Source: Arthrobacter crystallopoietes (lineage in GTDB: Bacteria; Actinomycetota; Actinomycetes; Actinomycetales; Micrococcaceae). Taken from it: a stretch of DNA of 64,000 bases. The notes below the pieces were generated by a model. That model saw nothing but the letters and a program-made list of their open reading frames with translations, searched no databases and was not told the DNA's origin. The position numbers and the translations under genes are program-made. The stretch's first letter is position 1. Each line of letters begins with the position of its first letter. The stretch lies in NCBI RefSeq assembly GCF_002849715.1, contig NZ_CP018863.1, positions 3,534,001 to 3,598,000 of the forward strand, in the 5' to 3' direction. This document shows positions 16,869 to 27,542 of the stretch, piece by piece.

Positions 16869-17875
16869 GCACCATGACTTTCGGCCGGGCTATCAATACC
16901 GGCTTGCGCAAGGCGATGGAACACGATTCCAAGGTCGTGCTGATCGGCGAAGACATCGGCAAGCTGGGCGGTGTCTTCCGCATTACTGACGAACTGCAGA
17001 AAGACTTCGGTGCCCACCGGGTCATCGATGCCCCGCTGGCGGAATCCGCCATTCTGGGTACAGCCGTAGGCATGGCGTACCGCGGATACCGGCCGGTGTG
17101 CGAAATCCAGTTTGACGGGTTCATCTATCCGGCGTTCAACCAGATAGTGAGCCAGGTAGCCAAACTGCACTACCGCACCCAGGGGAGGGTCAAGATGCCG
17201 CTGACTATCCGGGTTCCGTTCGGCGGCGGAATCGGAGCAGCGGAGCATCATTCGGAATCGCCGGAGGCTTATTTCATGCATACCTCCGGCCTGCGGGTGA
17301 TCTCGGTATCCAACCCGCAGGATGCATTCGCGATGATCCAGCAGGCCATAGCCTGCGATGACCCGGTGCTCTTCTTTGAGCCCAAGCGGCGCTACCACGT
17401 CAAGGGGGAGGTGGACGAAGAAGTGGACCTGGCTTCCTTCCCGCTGGAGCAGGCACGCGTGGAGATCCCCGGCGACGACGTGACCCTGGTGGCGTACGGC
17501 GCCCTGGTGCAGCTTGCCAAGGACGCTGCGCTGGCCGCCCGGGAAGAAGGTCTCTCGGTGGAAGTCATCGACCTGCGCTCGCTTTCACCGCTGGACTTCG
17601 CCACGTTGGAGGCCTCGGTCCGCAAGACCGGCCGCCTGGTCATCACCCATGAAGCGGCCATGACGGGAGGGCTCGGCGCGGAGGTGGCGGCGAGCATCAC
17701 CGAACGGTGCTTCTACCATCTGGAACACGCACCGGTCCGCGTCACCGGCTTCGATATTCCCTACCCGCCGGCAAAGATGGAACACCACCATCTTCCCGAT
17801 CTTGACCGGATTCTGGACGGTGTGGACCGCGCCCTTGGCCGAACGAATTCGCTCAGCGATCTGGAGGGGAATTGA
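16865..17875 (+). CDS. bkdB: 2-oxoacid dehydrogenase E1 beta subunit
   Basis: This 336-aa partner of the preceding subunit completes the alpha2-beta2 E1 at whose interface TPP sits. It has a transketolase pyrimidine domain (residues 1-180, with VLIGEDIGKLGGVFR containing the catalytic Glu, and EIQFDGFIYPAFNQ) and a C-terminal transketolase domain (about 200-325, with VIDLRSLSPLD). Its start overlaps the E1 alpha stop by 4 nt (ATGA) and its stop overlaps the E2 start by 1 nt, so the three subunits are translationally coupled. Confidence 0.93.
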   Translation: MSTMTFGRAINTGLRKAMEHDSKVVLIGEDIGKLGGVFRITDELQKDFGAHRVIDAPLAESAILGTAVGMAYRGYRPVCEIQFDGFIYPAFNQIVSQVAKLHYRTQGRVKMPLTIRVPFGGGIGAAEHHSESPEAYFMHTSGLRVISVSNPQDAFAMIQQAIACDDPVLFFEPKRRYHVKGEVDEEVDLASFPLEQARVEIPGDDVTLVAYGALVQLAKDAALAAREEGLSVEVIDLRSLSPLDFATLEASVRKTGRLVITHEAAMTGGLGAEVAASITERCFYHLEHAPVRVTGFDIPYPPAKMEHHHLPDLDRILDGVDRALGRTNSLSDLEGN

Positions 17876-19293
17876 TGGGAATCAAGGTCTTTAAGCTGCC
17901 GGATCTGGGCGAAGGTCTCACAGAGTCGGAAATCGTCAGCTGGCACGTTGCCGAGGGTGACAGGGTAGAGCTGAACCAGATCCTGGGCGAAGTGGAAACC
18001 GCGAAGGCCGTCGTGGAATTGCCGTCCCCGTTTGCCGGCGTCGTCACCGCATTGCATGAAGCGCCGGGCAGTACGGTCAATGTGGGGGAGCCCATTGTCT
18101 CCTTCGAAGTGGCTGGCTCGGACCCGTCCGAGAACGGCACAGGTGGCCAATCGTCGAACGGTACTGCAACTGCCACGGCAAGCGGCCGCGAGGCGAACCT
18201 GGTGGGGTACGGCGCTCAGGCCGAAGCAGCAGGCGCACCCAGGCGCCGCCGTCGGGCCGGTGCCGTGGAAGCGGCGCGTGCAGTTCCGGCGGCCACCACG
18301 CCCCCGGCACCCGGATCCGTTGTTTCAGCGCCGGCCAGTCCTGTTGGGGAGCGGGCGGAATTCGTGAAGGAGCGGCCGCGGTCCACTCCTCCGGTCCGCA
18401 AACTGGCCCGGGATCTGGGGATTGACCTCGCTGGGGTAACCGGAACGGGCGAGCAGGGGTTGATCACCCGGGCCGACGTCGAGAGTTTCCACACCGGCGC
18501 TGCTGCCGGGGCCGGCGAACGAGGTCAGGAACAGCCGGCTGCTGCAGCAGCCGCCGCTGCGCGTGCCGGCAGATGGCTGGCGGGTGCCGCGGAACGCGAA
18601 AGCCGCATTCCGATCAAGGGCGTGCGGAAGCATACCGCCGCCGCCATGGTGGCCAGTGCGTTTACCGCCCCGCATGCCACGTCGTTCCTGACCGTGGACG
18701 TCACGCCGACGATGGAGCTGCTGGCCAAACTGCGGGAGAGCCGTGCCTTCAGGGACATCAAGGTCACGCCGCTGACCGTCCTGGCCAAGGCCGTGTGCAT
18801 CGCGCTGGAGCACAGTCCCTCGCTGAATTGGCGCTGGGATGAGGACAACCAGGAGATCGTCCGGCAGAACTATGTGAATCTGGGCATCGCCGCCGCGACC
18901 GAGCGCGGACTGATCGTCCCCAACATCAAGGACGCCCACACACTGGACCTGCGCCAGCTCGCCCAGGCACTGGGCGAGTTGACGGGTGCGGCACGATCCG
19001 GCAAGACAGCGCCGGCAGACTTGTCCGGCGGAACCATTTCGATCACGAACATCGGCGTCTTCGGCATCGACGCCGGAACCCCCATCATCAATCCGGGGGA
19101 GGCGGCGATCCTGGCCATGGGCGCGGTCCGCAGACAGCCCTGGGAATACCAGGGCGGCATTGCCCTGCGCCAGGTTGTCACGCTCAGCCTGTCCTTCGAC
19201 CACCGCCTCGTGGACGGTCAGCAGGGTGCGACATTCCTGGCCGACGTCGGGACCATCCTGGCCGAGCCGGGGATGGTCCTGACGATGGTGTGA
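17875..19293 (+). CDS. bkdC: 2-oxoacid dehydrogenase E2 acyltransferase
   Basis: This is the core of the complex, moving the acyl group from lipoyl-lysine to CoA. Domains of the 472-aa protein: one lipoyl domain (residues 1-78; lipoyl Lys in EVETAKAVVELP), an Ala/Pro-rich linker, an E1/E3-binding domain (about 155-195; PPVRKLARDLGIDLAGVTGTG), a second Ala-rich linker, then the catalytic domain (about 240-472) with DHRLVDG holding the active-site His and Asp. The SD GGAGGGG precedes ATG 17875; TTG 17872 is in frame. E3 must come from elsewhere in the genome. Confidence 0.93.
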   Translation: MGIKVFKLPDLGEGLTESEIVSWHVAEGDRVELNQILGEVETAKAVVELPSPFAGVVTALHEAPGSTVNVGEPIVSFEVAGSDPSENGTGGQSSNGTATATASGREANLVGYGAQAEAAGAPRRRRRAGAVEAARAVPAATTPPAPGSVVSAPASPVGERAEFVKERPRSTPPVRKLARDLGIDLAGVTGTGEQGLITRADVESFHTGAAAGAGERGQEQPAAAAAAAARAGRWLAGAAERESRIPIKGVRKHTAAAMVASAFTAPHATSFLTVDVTPTMELLAKLRESRAFRDIKVTPLTVLAKAVCIALEHSPSLNWRWDEDNQEIVRQNYVNLGIAAATERGLIVPNIKDAHTLDLRQLAQALGELTGAARSGKTAPADLSGGTISITNIGVFGIDAGTPIINPGEAAILAMGAVRRQPWEYQGGIALRQVVTLSLSFDHRLVDGQQGATFLADVGTILAEPGMVLTMV

Positions 19294-19296
19294 GGG

Positions 19297-19764
19297 CTAG
19301 AGCAGCTCCAGGATTTCTTCGGTGACCACGGCGGCCCGGGCGTTGGCAAAGCCCTGGGCCTCGCCGATGGCCTTGAAGCCGGCCTTCTCCAGGACCTTGA
19401 TGGAACCCAGGTTGTCCTTGACGGCCCGCGCGCGGATGGGGCGGGCGGTGAACTCGGCCAGGAACTTTTCCACCGCTGATGTGGTGATGCCGTGGCCCCA
19501 GTGCGACTTCGCGGTCCAAAACGTCAGTTCCGGGTAGCCGTCCGAGGGGTAGGCCATGATGCTGCCCACCACTTCGCCATCGGAGGTGATGGTGCGGACA
19601 GTGATCGCCTCGTCATTGAGGATGTTCTGCCAGTGGTGGTTGAAAACTCCGCGGTCGGAGGGGTTTTTGGCGGTGAAAGCAGCCATACGGTTGGAGTCGG
19701 GATCCTGCTGGTACTCGAAGAACTTGTCGAGGTCGGCAGGTTCCACGGGGCGTAGCTCAATCAT
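19297..19764 (-). CDS. GNAT-family N-acetyltransferase
   Basis: This 155-aa acetyl-CoA-dependent acyltransferase of the RimJ/RimL type (Acetyltransf_3) has the acetyl-CoA loop region around KSHWGHGITTSAV and the C-terminal segment NLGSIKVLEKAGF, typical of the fold. It acetylates an unknown amine. It converges on the E2 gene with only 3 nt between the stops, and is followed on the same strand, 34 nt upstream, by the TetR gene, with which it may be co-transcribed. Confidence 0.85.
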   Translation of the reverse strand: MIELRPVEPADLDKFFEYQQDPDSNRMAAFTAKNPSDRGVFNHHWQNILNDEAITVRTITSDGEVVGSIMAYPSDGYPELTFWTAKSHWGHGITTSAVEKFLAEFTARPIRARAVKDNLGSIKVLEKAGFKAIGEAQGFANARAAVVTEEILELL

Positions 19765-19798
19765 GGCGAACCTTTCGGCTAGGGGTCTTTACTGAAGC

Positions 19799-20461
19799 CT
19801 ACTCGGCTTTCAAGGCTGCCCATGCCATTGTTTCCAGCAGATTGCGCCGCCACGTCTTGTCTCGTACGGCTTTGCCCCGGTGCGTGGTGTGGGGCGTGGA
19901 GTTGATCAGCCCGAAGGCGGCATGGGCACGCACCCGCAAGCGGGCAGGCTCCTGCTCGGGGAGCAGGCGGGTCAGGACGGCAACCCAGACTTCGACGTAA
20001 GCCCGCTGCAGGGCCCGCACGGTTTGCGAATCCTCCGTCGGCAGGCTGTCCAGATCGCGGTCGTGGACTCGGATGACGTCCGGATTGCGCAGGGCAAAGT
20101 CCACCTGGAATTCGATCAGTCCGCGCAGGGCCTCTTCAGGACCGGGGGAATTCTCCACCACGGCTTGTCCGCCGTCGAGCAGGTCCTGGCTCACTCCGGT
20201 CAGCAGGGCGGAGAGCACTGCATGCTTGCTGCTGAAGTGCCGGTAGACGGCGGGACCGCTGACACCCGCGGCGGAGCCGAGGTCCTCGATCGAGACGCCG
20301 TTGAACCCGCGTTCCGCGAAGAGTTTCGCGGCGGCGGACAGCAGCGCGGCACGGCGCGAGGCCTTCGCCAGGCTCCGGCCGGTGACCCTGCCCGTATCGG
20401 CATTGGCCACAGGCCCTGGACCTCCTGGCGACCCAGTGCCGGCGGCTGAGTTAGGGGACAC
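19799..20461 (-). CDS. TetR-family repressor of the leucine operon (predicted)
   Basis: This is a 220-aa regulator. The TetR N-terminal HTH covers about residues 35-82 (LLSAAAKLFAERGFNGVS, DLGSAAGVSGPAVYRHFSSK), followed by a helical ligand-binding domain, probably for an acyl-CoA. The start is GTG 20461 with SD GGAGGG six bases away. It is divergent from the acyl-CoA carboxylase operon, with two palindromes in the 153-nt gap. Mycobacterial Rv2506 has the same position beside the orthologous operon. The predicted role is autorepression and repression of the operon. Confidence 0.9.
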   Translation of the reverse strand: MSPNSAAGTGSPGGPGPVANADTGRVTGRSLAKASRRAALLSAAAKLFAERGFNGVSIEDLGSAAGVSGPAVYRHFSSKHAVLSALLTGVSQDLLDGGQAVVENSPGPEEALRGLIEFQVDFALRNPDVIRVHDRDLDSLPTEDSQTVRALQRAYVEVWVAVLTRLLPEQEPARLRVRAHAAFGLINSTPHTTHRGKAVRDKTWRRNLLETMAWAALKAE

Positions 20462-20498
20462 GTGCGTCCCTCCTGTTCGGATAAATGCTGGACATTCC

Positions 20499-20516
20499 GG
20501 TTAGCGCCCACTAACC
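20499..20516. promoter_or_regulatory. TetR-type operator, copy 1
   Basis: The inverted repeat GGTTAG-N6-CTAACC lies in the TetR/carboxylase intergenic region, 38 nt from the TetR start. Its centre is 26 bp from copy 2, about two and a half helical turns. Confidence 0.7.
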
Positions 20517-20525
20517 TGAATTTCA

Positions 20526-20541
20526 GTTAGTAAAGACTAAC
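20526..20541. promoter_or_regulatory. TetR-type operator, copy 2
   Basis: The perfect inverted repeat GTTAGT-AAAG-ACTAAC has 6-bp arms. It shares the GTTAG half-site with copy 1 and lies 73 nt before the carboxylase start codon. Confidence 0.75.
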
Positions 20542-20614
20542 CAAAAGCGTGTTCGTTGACCAGCCTGCTGATCCGCCAGCGGGACTGGGAAAATGGCACC
20601 TACCGCGAAGAAAG

Positions 20615-22225
20615 ATGTCGATGGAGACACTGCCTTCCCGGGTGGACACTACCAGCCCGGGCTACTTGGAGAACGAAGCGGCGCAACGCGCACTGGTTGA
20701 GGAACTGCGCTGCAAGCTCGCGACGGCGGCGCTTGGCGGTCCGGAAAAATCCCGCCGGCGCCACGTGGACCGCGGCAAACTGCTGCCACGCCAGCGCGTC
20801 GATGCGCTGCTGGACGAGGGCAGCCCCTTCCTGGAACTCTCGCCGCTGGCCGCGGAAGGAATGTACGACGGCGATTCGCCCGGCGCCGGGATTATCACCG
20901 GGATCGGGCTGGTGCATGGGCGCCATGTCCTGGTGATCTCCAATGACGCCACGGTCAAGGGCGGAACCTACTACCCCATGACGGTGAAGAAGCACCTGCG
21001 GGCCCAGGAAGTGGCGCTGGAAAACAACCTGCCGTGCATCTACCTGGTGGATTCCGGCGGCGCCTTCCTGCCGAAACAGGACGAGGTCTTTCCGGACCGG
21101 GAGCATTTCGGCCGGATCTTCTACAACCAGGCCAACCTCTCGGCGCGGAAGATTCCGCAGATTGCTGCCGTCCTGGGTTCCTGCACAGCCGGCGGGGCCT
21201 ACGTCCCGGCGATGAGCGACGAAACCGTCATCGTGCGCAACCAGGGCACTATCTTCCTGGGGGGTCCGCCGTTGGTGAAGGCGGCCATCGGCGAGGTGGT
21301 CAGTGCCGAGGACCTCGGCGGCGGGGACATCCACGCCAAGGTCTCCGGTGTGACAGACCACCTGGCCGAAACGGACCAGCATGCCCTGGAAATCGTCCGC
21401 GACATCGTGTCCACCCTGCCCGTAACCGAGCCGGTCTGGAACGTGGCAGCCGCGGAACCGCCGTCGGCCGATCCCACGGAGCTCTACGGGACGGTCCCGA
21501 CGGATGTGAACGCCTCCTACGACGTCCGCGAGGTGATCGCCCGGGTGGTCGACGGAAGCCTCTTCCACGAGTTCAAGCGGGAGTACGGAGCCACACTGGT
21601 CACCGGCTTCGCCCGCATCCACGGGCACCAGGTCGGGATCGTGGCCAACAACGGCGTGCTGTTCAGCGAGTCCGCGCTTAAGGGCGCCCACTTCATTGAG
21701 CTCTGCGACCAGCGCGGCATCCCGCTGGTTTTCCTGCAGAACCTCTCCGGGTTCATGGTCGGGCGCGATTACGAGGCCGGCGGCATCGCCAAACACGGCG
21801 CCAAAATGGTCACCGCCGTCGCCACCGCCCGCGTGCCCAAACTGACCGTCATCATCGGCGGTTCGTTCGGCGCGGGCAACTACTCGATGTGCGGGCGCGC
21901 CTACTCGCCGCGGTTCCTCTGGATGTGGCCGGCCAGCCGGATCTCGGTGATGGGCGGCAACCAGGCCTCGTCGGTACTCTCCACGGTCAAGCGCGACCAG
22001 ATCGAAGCCGCGGGCGGCGACTGGCCGGCCGCGGAGGAGGAAGCCTTCAAGGCGCCCATCCGCGAGCAGTATGAGGCGCAGGGCAACCCGTACTACTCCA
22101 CCGCCAGGCTCTGGGATGACGGGATCATCGACCCGGCGGACACGCGCCGGGTCCTGGGCCTCGCGCTGGATGTCTGTGCCCGCCAGCCGCTGCCGGAGAC
22201 GTCCTTCGGCCTGTTCAGAATGTGA
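20615..22225 (+). CDS. accD1: Acyl-CoA carboxylase beta subunit (methylcrotonyl-CoA type)
   Basis: This carboxyltransferase moves CO2 from carboxybiotin to an acyl-CoA, here most likely 3-methylcrotonyl-CoA in leucine breakdown. The 536-aa protein has paired crotonase-like halves with the glycine-rich loops [13 protein letters not shown] (about residue 190) and [16 protein letters not shown] (about 415). The latter, like NLSGFMVG, is typical of MccB/AccD1 and not of propionyl-CoA carboxylase. ATG 20615 has an SD-like GAAGAAAG just upstream; ATG 20621 is two codons later. It is first gene of a seven-gene operon in the order of mycobacterial accD1-accA1-fadE19, with scoA-scoB moved. Confidence 0.93.
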   Translation: MSMETLPSRVDTTSPGYLENEAAQRALVEELRCKLATAALGGPEKSRRRHVDRGKLLPRQRVDALLDEGSPFLELSPLAAEGMYDGDSPGAGIITGIGLVHGRHVLVISNDATVKGGTYYPMTVKKHLRAQEVALENNLPCIYLVDSGGAFLPKQDEVFPDREHFGRIFYNQANLSARKIPQIAAVLGSCTAGGAYVPAMSDETVIVRNQGTIFLGGPPLVKAAIGEVVSAEDLGGGDIHAKVSGVTDHLAETDQHALEIVRDIVSTLPVTEPVWNVAAAEPPSADPTELYGTVPTDVNASYDVREVIARVVDGSLFHEFKREYGATLVTGFARIHGHQVGIVANNGVLFSESALKGAHFIELCDQRGIPLVFLQNLSGFMVGRDYEAGGIAKHGAKMVTAVATARVPKLTVIIGGSFGAGNYSMCGRAYSPRFLWMWPASRISVMGGNQASSVLSTVKRDQIEAAGGDWPAAEEEAFKAPIREQYEAQGNPYYSTARLWDDGIIDPADTRRVLGLALDVCARQPLPETSFGLFRM

Positions 22226-24357
22226 GCGCCATGCCCGAACAGCTCTTCACTACGGTACTGATCGCCAACCGCGGGGAAATAGCCTGCCGGGTGATCCGCA
22301 CCTGCCGCCGGCTGGGCATCCGCACGGTCGCGGTCTATTCCGACGCCGACACCGGTGCCCGGCACGTGCGCGAAGCCGACCTTGCGGTCAGGATCGGCCC
22401 GCCGGCGCCGACGGCCAGCTACCTGAACATCGAGGCCATCATCTCCGCCTGCCGCCGGACCGGTGCCGAGGCCGTCCACCCCGGCTACGGTTTCCTGAGC
22501 GAAAGCCTCGCCTTTGCCGAGGCACTGGAGGCCGCCGGCATCACCTTCATCGGGCCGAACGTGAAGGCCATCGGCGTCATGGGGGACAAGATCCGGTCCA
22601 AGAACCACGTGGCCGGCTACCAGGTGCCGGTGGTGCCCGGCCTGGCCGAACCCGGGCTGAGCGATGAGCAGCTGATTAATGCGGCCGACGGCGTGGGCTA
22701 CCCGCTGCTGATCAAGCCCTCGGCCGGAGGCGGGGGCAAGGGCATGCACGTTGTGGACGGCCCGGACCAGCTGCCGGCAACCCTGGCCACCGCCCGCCGC
22801 GTGGCTGCGTCCGCCTTCGGGGATGACACGTTGTTCCTGGAGAAGCTGATCCGCAGCCCGCGCCACATCGAAGTCCAGGTTCTGGCCGACAACCACGGCA
22901 ACGTCATCCACCTGGGCGAACGCGAGTGTTCCCTGCAGCGCCGGCACCAGAAGGTGATCGAGGAAGCGCCCTCGCCGCTGCTGGACGAGGCCACCCGCGC
23001 CCGGATCGGCGAGGCTGCCTGCAACGCCGCCCGCAGCGTGGACTACAGCGGGGCCGGCACGGTCGAATTCCTGGTTTCCGACGAGGCGCCGGACGAGTTC
23101 TACTTCATGGAGATGAACACCCGGCTGCAGGTGGAGCACCCGGTGACGGAGCTGGTCACCGGGCAGGATCTGGTCGAATGGCAGCTGCGCATCGCAGCAG
23201 GCGGGCAGCTGACGATAGCCCAGTCCGACGTCGTTCTCATCGGACACGCGGTGGAAGCGCGCGTGTATGCGGAGAACCCGGAACAGGACTTCCTACCCTC
23301 CGCGGGTACGGTGCTGGCGCTGCACGAAGCATCCGGCGAAGGCGTCCGGGTGGACAGCTCGCTGCTGCCCGGACTCGAAATTTCCAGCAGCTACGACCCG
23401 ATGCTCGCGAAGGTCGTCGCCTGGGGCGAGGACCGGGACGAGGCGCTGGACCGGCTGGACCGGGCGCTGGGGGAGACCATGGTGCTGGGCGTGCCCACCA
23501 ACGTCGAGTACCTGCGGCTGCTCCTGAACGACGACGACGTGCGCGCCGGCCACCTGGACACGACCCTGATCGAACGGAAACTACCGCACCTGGCGTTCCG
23601 CCGGATCAGCGACGGCGAACTCGCGGTTGCCGGGGCGGCCTGGCTGGAGGGCCGACGATCCGCACAGGAAACCGGGCCGTTGGAGTCCCTGCAGCCCGGC
23701 TCCCCAATACCTCAATCCCCGCAGCCCCGCTCCCCGTGGACCGCCGGCGACGGCTGGCGGGTGGGCGGCGCCGTGCCCACCGTGGTCAGTTTTGCCATGC
23801 CCCACGGGGAACCGCGCGAGGTTACGCTGACCCGCCTGCAGTCCGGCCAGGGAAGCCCAGCAAGCTTCCGCGCGGAGGTAGCCGGCAGCAGCTTTACGGT
23901 GAGCCTCGAGCGTGAGGCAGGCGCCGCCGTCGTCAATGGGGTGCGCAAGCCCTTCCGCCACGCCGTCAATCCCGGCACCGGGACAATCTGGTTCGCCGAC
24001 GCGGGCTTCAGTGCCGGATTGACGGTACGGGACCGGAAGCGCCGCCTGGCCGAGGCGCTGGAGCGGATCCACCGCGAGGAGGGCGAGCTGTCACCCGAGG
24101 TGCGCTCGCCGATGCCGGGGACGGTGACCGCCGTGGCCGTGGGCAACGGGGACCACGTCGAGGCCGGCCAGACCGTGCTGACCGTGGAAGCCATGAAAAT
24201 GGAGCACCAGCTCACCGCGGCCGTGGCCGGAGAAATAAGTATCCACCTCAAACCCGGCGATCTGGTCAAAGCCGGCCAGATTGTCGCCGTCGTCGCCGCA
24301 GCAGATCCTGCCGGCAGGACGGAAGCAACGGAACAGAAGGAAGCCGAGCATGCCTGA
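22222..24357 (+). CDS. accA1: Acyl-CoA carboxylase alpha subunit (biotin carboxylase plus BCCP)
   Basis: This 711-aa protein joins an N-terminal biotin carboxylase (residues 1-450: [19 protein letters not shown], the ATP-grasp loop [25 protein letters not shown]) to a C-terminal biotin carboxyl carrier domain with the biotinyl Lys in [10 protein letters not shown] Pro/Ser-rich stretch near residues 480-510 separates the BT-like linker region. It starts at GTG 22222, overlapping the beta stop by 4 nt; ATG 22231 is the alternative. It works with the preceding beta subunit. Confidence 0.93.
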   Translation: MSAMPEQLFTTVLIANRGEIACRVIRTCRRLGIRTVAVYSDADTGARHVREADLAVRIGPPAPTASYLNIEAIISACRRTGAEAVHPGYGFLSESLAFAEALEAAGITFIGPNVKAIGVMGDKIRSKNHVAGYQVPVVPGLAEPGLSDEQLINAADGVGYPLLIKPSAGGGGKGMHVVDGPDQLPATLATARRVAASAFGDDTLFLEKLIRSPRHIEVQVLADNHGNVIHLGERECSLQRRHQKVIEEAPSPLLDEATRARIGEAACNAARSVDYSGAGTVEFLVSDEAPDEFYFMEMNTRLQVEHPVTELVTGQDLVEWQLRIAAGGQLTIAQSDVVLIGHAVEARVYAENPEQDFLPSAGTVLALHEASGEGVRVDSSLLPGLEISSSYDPMLAKVVAWGEDRDEALDRLDRALGETMVLGVPTNVEYLRLLLNDDDVRAGHLDTTLIERKLPHLAFRRISDGELAVAGAAWLEGRRSAQETGPLESLQPGSPIPQSPQPRSPWTAGDGWRVGGAVPTVVSFAMPHGEPREVTLTRLQSGQGSPASFRAEVAGSSFTVSLEREAGAAVVNGVRKPFRHAVNPGTGTIWFADAGFSAGLTVRDRKRRLAEALERIHREEGELSPEVRSPMPGTVTAVAVGNGDHVEAGQTVLTVEAMKMEHQLTAAVAGEISIHLKPGDLVKAGQIVAVVAAADPAGRTEATEQKEAEHA

Positions 24358-25525
24358 TTTTTCCCTCAGCGAGGACCACCAGGACCTGGTGGACACCGTC
24401 CGGGAGTTCGCCGACCAAGTAGTGGCCCCGGTGTCCGCCAAACACGATGAAGACCACACCTTCCCCTACGACGTGGTCAAACAGATGGGCGAGATGGGCC
24501 TGTTCGGGCTGCCCTTCCCGGAAGAACACGGCGGCATGGGCGGGGACTACTTCGCGCTGGCGCTGGCCTTGGAGGAGCTGGGCCGGGTGGACCAGTCGGT
24601 GGCAATCACCCTGGAGGCCGGCGTCTCGCTGGGCGCCATGCCGATCTACCGCTTCGGCACCGAGGAGCAGAAGGCGGAGTGGCTGCCCATGCTCGCCAGC
24701 GGCCAGGCGCTCGCCGGCTTCGGCCTGACCGAACCCGAGGCAGGATCGGACGCCGGCGGCACCAAGACCCGGGCACAACTGGTGGCTGGGGACCAGGGCA
24801 GCCAGTGGGTCATCAACGGCAACAAGGAGTTCATCACCAACTCCGGCACGGACATTACCAAGCTGGTCACCGTCACAGCGGTCACGGGCACTTCGGAGCG
24901 GGAGGACGGGACCACCAAGAAGGAAATCTCCACCATCCTGGTGCCCACGGACACGCCCGGCTTCACCGCGGAAAAGGCCTACAACAAGGTTGGCTGGAAC
25001 GCGTCGGACACGCATCCGCTCACGCTGAAGGACGTGCACGTGCCCGAAGCCAACCTCTTGGGGGAGCGCGGCCGGGGCTACGCCAACTTCCTGCAGATCC
25101 TGGACGAGGGCCGCATCGCCATTGCAGCGCTCGCCACCGGCGCGGCTCAGGGCTGCGTGGACGAATCGGTGCGGTACGCCAAGGACCGTCAGGCCTTCGG
25201 GACCAACATCGGTTCCTTCCAGGCGATCCAGTTCAAGATCGCCCGCATGAAGGCCCGCGCCCACACCGCGCGGCTGGCCTACTACGACGCCGCGGCGAGG
25301 ATGCTTGCGGGCAAGCCCTTCAAAACCCACTCGGCTATTGCAAAGATGGTGGCAGGCGAAGCGGCCATGGACAACGCCCGCGACGCCACGCAGATCTTCG
25401 GCGGGTTCGGGTTCATCAACGAGTCCCGGGTGGCACGGCATTACCGGGATTCGAAGATTCTTGAAATCGGCGAAGGGACCACCGAGGTGCAGCTGATGCT
25501 CATCGCCCGCGAACTGGGGCTCTGA
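24350..25525 (+). CDS. fadE19: Acyl-CoA dehydrogenase (isovaleryl-CoA type likely)
   Basis: This 391-aa FAD flavoenzyme introduces a 2,3-double bond into acyl-CoA and passes electrons to ETF. The family signatures [16 protein letters not shown] (FAD/substrate loop, about residue 123) and [32 protein letters not shown] in the C-terminal domain are visible. The catalytic base is in the segment [16 protein letters not shown] (Glu about 375). Operon position implies isovaleryl- or 2-methyl-branched acyl-CoA. ATG 24350 has SD AGAAGGAAG and overlaps the previous stop by 8 nt. Confidence 0.93.
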   Translation: MPDFSLSEDHQDLVDTVREFADQVVAPVSAKHDEDHTFPYDVVKQMGEMGLFGLPFPEEHGGMGGDYFALALALEELGRVDQSVAITLEAGVSLGAMPIYRFGTEEQKAEWLPMLASGQALAGFGLTEPEAGSDAGGTKTRAQLVAGDQGSQWVINGNKEFITNSGTDITKLVTVTAVTGTSEREDGTTKKEISTILVPTDTPGFTAEKAYNKVGWNASDTHPLTLKDVHVPEANLLGERGRGYANFLQILDEGRIAIAALATGAAQGCVDESVRYAKDRQAFGTNIGSFQAIQFKIARMKARAHTARLAYYDAAARMLAGKPFKTHSAIAKMVAGEAAMDNARDATQIFGGFGFINESRVARHYRDSKILEIGEGTTEVQLMLIARELGL

Positions 25526-25564
25526 CCGCGCACCAGCCACGATCGACGGAAGGCTAGGGACAAC

Positions 25565-26335
25565 GTGATTAACAAGGTTGTAGGCAGCGCGGCGGAGGCC
25601 GTGGCCGATATCCAGGACGGGGCCTCGCTGGCCGTGGGAGGTTTCGGCCTATGCGGTATCCCGGTGACCCTGATCCAGGCCCTCCACGACCGCGGCACCA
25701 AGGACCTGGAAACCATCAGCAACAACTGCGGCGTGGACGACTGGGGTCTCGGCGTGCTGCTGGCGGACGGGCGGATCCGCCGCACCATCAGCTCCTATGT
25801 GGGCGAGAACAAGGAGTTCGCGCGGCAATACCTCGCCGGTGAACTCGAGGTGGAGCTGACCCCGCAGGGCACGCTGGCCGAGAAACTGCGCGCCGGCGGT
25901 GCCGGCATTCCGGCCTTCTATACGACGGCGGGTGTCGGCACGCAGGTCAGCGAAGGGGGACTGCCGCAAAAGTACGACGCCGAGGGGAACGTTGCGATCG
26001 CATCGGCACCTAAGGAGGTGCGCAGCTTCGGCGGCGCGGACTACGTGCTCGAAGAGTCGCTGCGGCCGGACTTCGGCCTGGTGCATGCGTGGAAGGGCGA
26101 CCGGCTGGGCAACCTGATTTACCACGTGACCGCGATGAACTTCAATCCGCTGGCGGCGATGGCAGGCAAGGTCACCATCGCCGAGGTGGAGGAACTGGTG
26201 GAACCGGGCGAGCTGGATCCGCAGCACATCCACACGCCGGGCATCTTCGTCCAGCGCGTGGTGGTGGCCGGCGACGTGGAGAAACGGATCGAGAAGCGCA
26301 CGGTCACCGAGGCCGGCGCGGGGCAGGGGAACTGA
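25565..26335 (+). CDS. scoA: 3-oxoacid CoA-transferase subunit A
   Basis: This is the alpha subunit of succinyl-CoA:3-oxoacid CoA-transferase, which activates acetoacetate to acetoacetyl-CoA. The 256-aa protein starts at GTG 25565 with [22 protein letters not shown] and has the glycine-rich GGFGLCGIP and the [11 protein letters not shown] segment typical of the A subunit. It follows the dehydrogenase after 39 nt with SD AAGG, and ends 2 nt before subunit B. It would recover the acetoacetate made by the lyase at the end of the operon. Confidence 0.93.
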   Translation: MINKVVGSAAEAVADIQDGASLAVGGFGLCGIPVTLIQALHDRGTKDLETISNNCGVDDWGLGVLLADGRIRRTISSYVGENKEFARQYLAGELEVELTPQGTLAEKLRAGGAGIPAFYTTAGVGTQVSEGGLPQKYDAEGNVAIASAPKEVRSFGGADYVLEESLRPDFGLVHAWKGDRLGNLIYHVTAMNFNPLAAMAGKVTIAEVEELVEPGELDPQHIHTPGIFVQRVVVAGDVEKRIEKRTVTEAGAGQGN

Positions 26336-26337
26336 CG

Positions 26338-26991
26338 ATGGCACTGACGCGCACCGAACTCGCCGCCCGCGTAGCCAAGGAGCTGCGCAACGGCCAGTAC
26401 GTGAACCTGGGCATCGGGATGCCTACCCTCATCCCCAATTACATCCCCGCCGGCGTGGAGGTGGTGCTGCATTCCGAGAACGGAATCCTCGGCGTCGGGC
26501 CCTATCCCACGGAGGAAAACCTTGACCCGGACCTGATCAACGCCGGCAAGGAAACGGTCACGCTCAACCGGGGCGCGGCGATCTTCGACTCAGCGACCTC
26601 CTTCGGCATGGTCCGCGGCGGCCATGTGGACGTGGCGGTGCTCGGCGCGATGGAAGTCGCCGAAAACGGGGACCTCGCCAACTGGATGGTGCCGGGCAAG
26701 ATGGTCAAGGGCATGGGCGGGGCCATGGACCTGGTCTTCGGCGCGAAGCGGCTGATCGTGATGATGGAGCACGTGGACAGGAAGGGCAACCCGAAGATCC
26801 TCAAGAGCTGCTCGCTCCCGCTGACCGGCAAGGGCTGCGTGGACCGGATCATTACCGACCTGGCCGTCATCGATGTGACCGAAGACGGGCTGGTGCTGCG
26901 TGAAGTAGCGCCGGGCGTCGGCGTGGACGAGGTCGTGGCCGCCACCGGTGCCGAGCTGAACATCGAGGAACACGAGGTCGACGACGTATGA
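26338..26991 (+). CDS. scoB: 3-oxoacid CoA-transferase subunit B
   Basis: This 217-aa beta subunit holds the catalytic Glu in [10 protein letters not shown] (about residue 44), which forms the covalent CoA thioester. [13 protein letters not shown] and [13 protein letters not shown] further mark the B subunit. The open frame extends upstream to 26089 inside scoA, but ATG 26338 follows the scoA stop by 2 nt and fits the family. Its stop overlaps the MaoC start by 4 nt. Confidence 0.94.
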   Translation: MALTRTELAARVAKELRNGQYVNLGIGMPTLIPNYIPAGVEVVLHSENGILGVGPYPTEENLDPDLINAGKETVTLNRGAAIFDSATSFGMVRGGHVDVAVLGAMEVAENGDLANWMVPGKMVKGMGGAMDLVFGAKRLIVMMEHVDRKGNPKILKSCSLPLTGKGCVDRIITDLAVIDVTEDGLVLREVAPGVGVDEVVAATGAELNIEEHEVDDV

Positions 26992-27542
26992 GCACCGGAA
27001 GCGGCGAAGACCTGCGGACCACCATCACCCAGCGCGGGCTCTACTACGACGAGTTCCAGACCGGCACGGTCTACGCGCACCGGCCGGGCCGCACCATTAC
27101 GGAAGCCGACAACGTCCTGTTCACCACGATGACCATGAACAGCCAGGCCCTGCACCTGGACGCCGACTGGTCCGCCTCGCAGCCGTTCGGGCAGCGGCTG
27201 GTGAACTCAATGTTCACGCTCGCCACCGTGGTTGGCCAGTCCGTCACCCAGCTCACCCAGGGCACCATCGTGGCCCAGTTGGGGCTGACGGACATTAACT
27301 TCCCGCATCCGCTCTTCCACGGGGACACGCTGTACACGGAGACGATCGTGACGGACAAACGGCTCTCGGCCTCGCGGCGCGGCCAGGGGATCGTCACCCT
27401 GAGCCATACCGGCCGCAACCAGCACGAGGACATTGTGGCCACGGCGGTCCGCAGTTGCCTGATGTGGACCGAAGAAGGGCACCGGCAGAGCCAGACCGAG
27501 CCGGAGGCCAGGAACCGCTTCCGGAACCAGGAGCTCGGCTGA
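26988..27542 (+). CDS. MaoC-family acyl-CoA hydratase
   Basis: This is a 184-aa hot-dog-fold enzyme. MaoC hydratases add water across the 2,3-double bond of enoyl-CoA to give the (R)-3-hydroxy product. Visible are the N-terminal segment with [23 protein letters not shown] and the [12 protein letters not shown] region typical of mesaconyl/itaconyl-CoA-like MaoC proteins. The mycobacterial counterpart Rv2499c sits in the same operon beside the CitE-like lyase. Likely substrate here: 3-methylglutaconyl-CoA. It overlaps both neighbours (ATGA, TGATG). Confidence 0.88.
   Translation: MSTGSGEDLRTTITQRGLYYDEFQTGTVYAHRPGRTITEADNVLFTTMTMNSQALHLDADWSASQPFGQRLVNSMFTLATVVGQSVTQLTQGTIVAQLGLTDINFPHPLFHGDTLYTETIVTDKRLSASRRGQGIVTLSHTGRNQHEDIVATAVRSCLMWTEEGHRQSQTEPEARNRFRNQELG

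Noticed and set aside
15771..19293. Pyruvate dehydrogenase complex as the firm call
   Set aside because: Actinobacteria normally use a homodimeric AceE for pyruvate, and the Lrp/leucine context favours branched-chain substrates; kept only as an alternative.
20600..25540. Long antisense frames over the carboxylase and dehydrogenase genes
   Set aside because: Shadow frames of codon-biased GC-rich genes; their products are His/Gln/Arg-rich without fold motifs.
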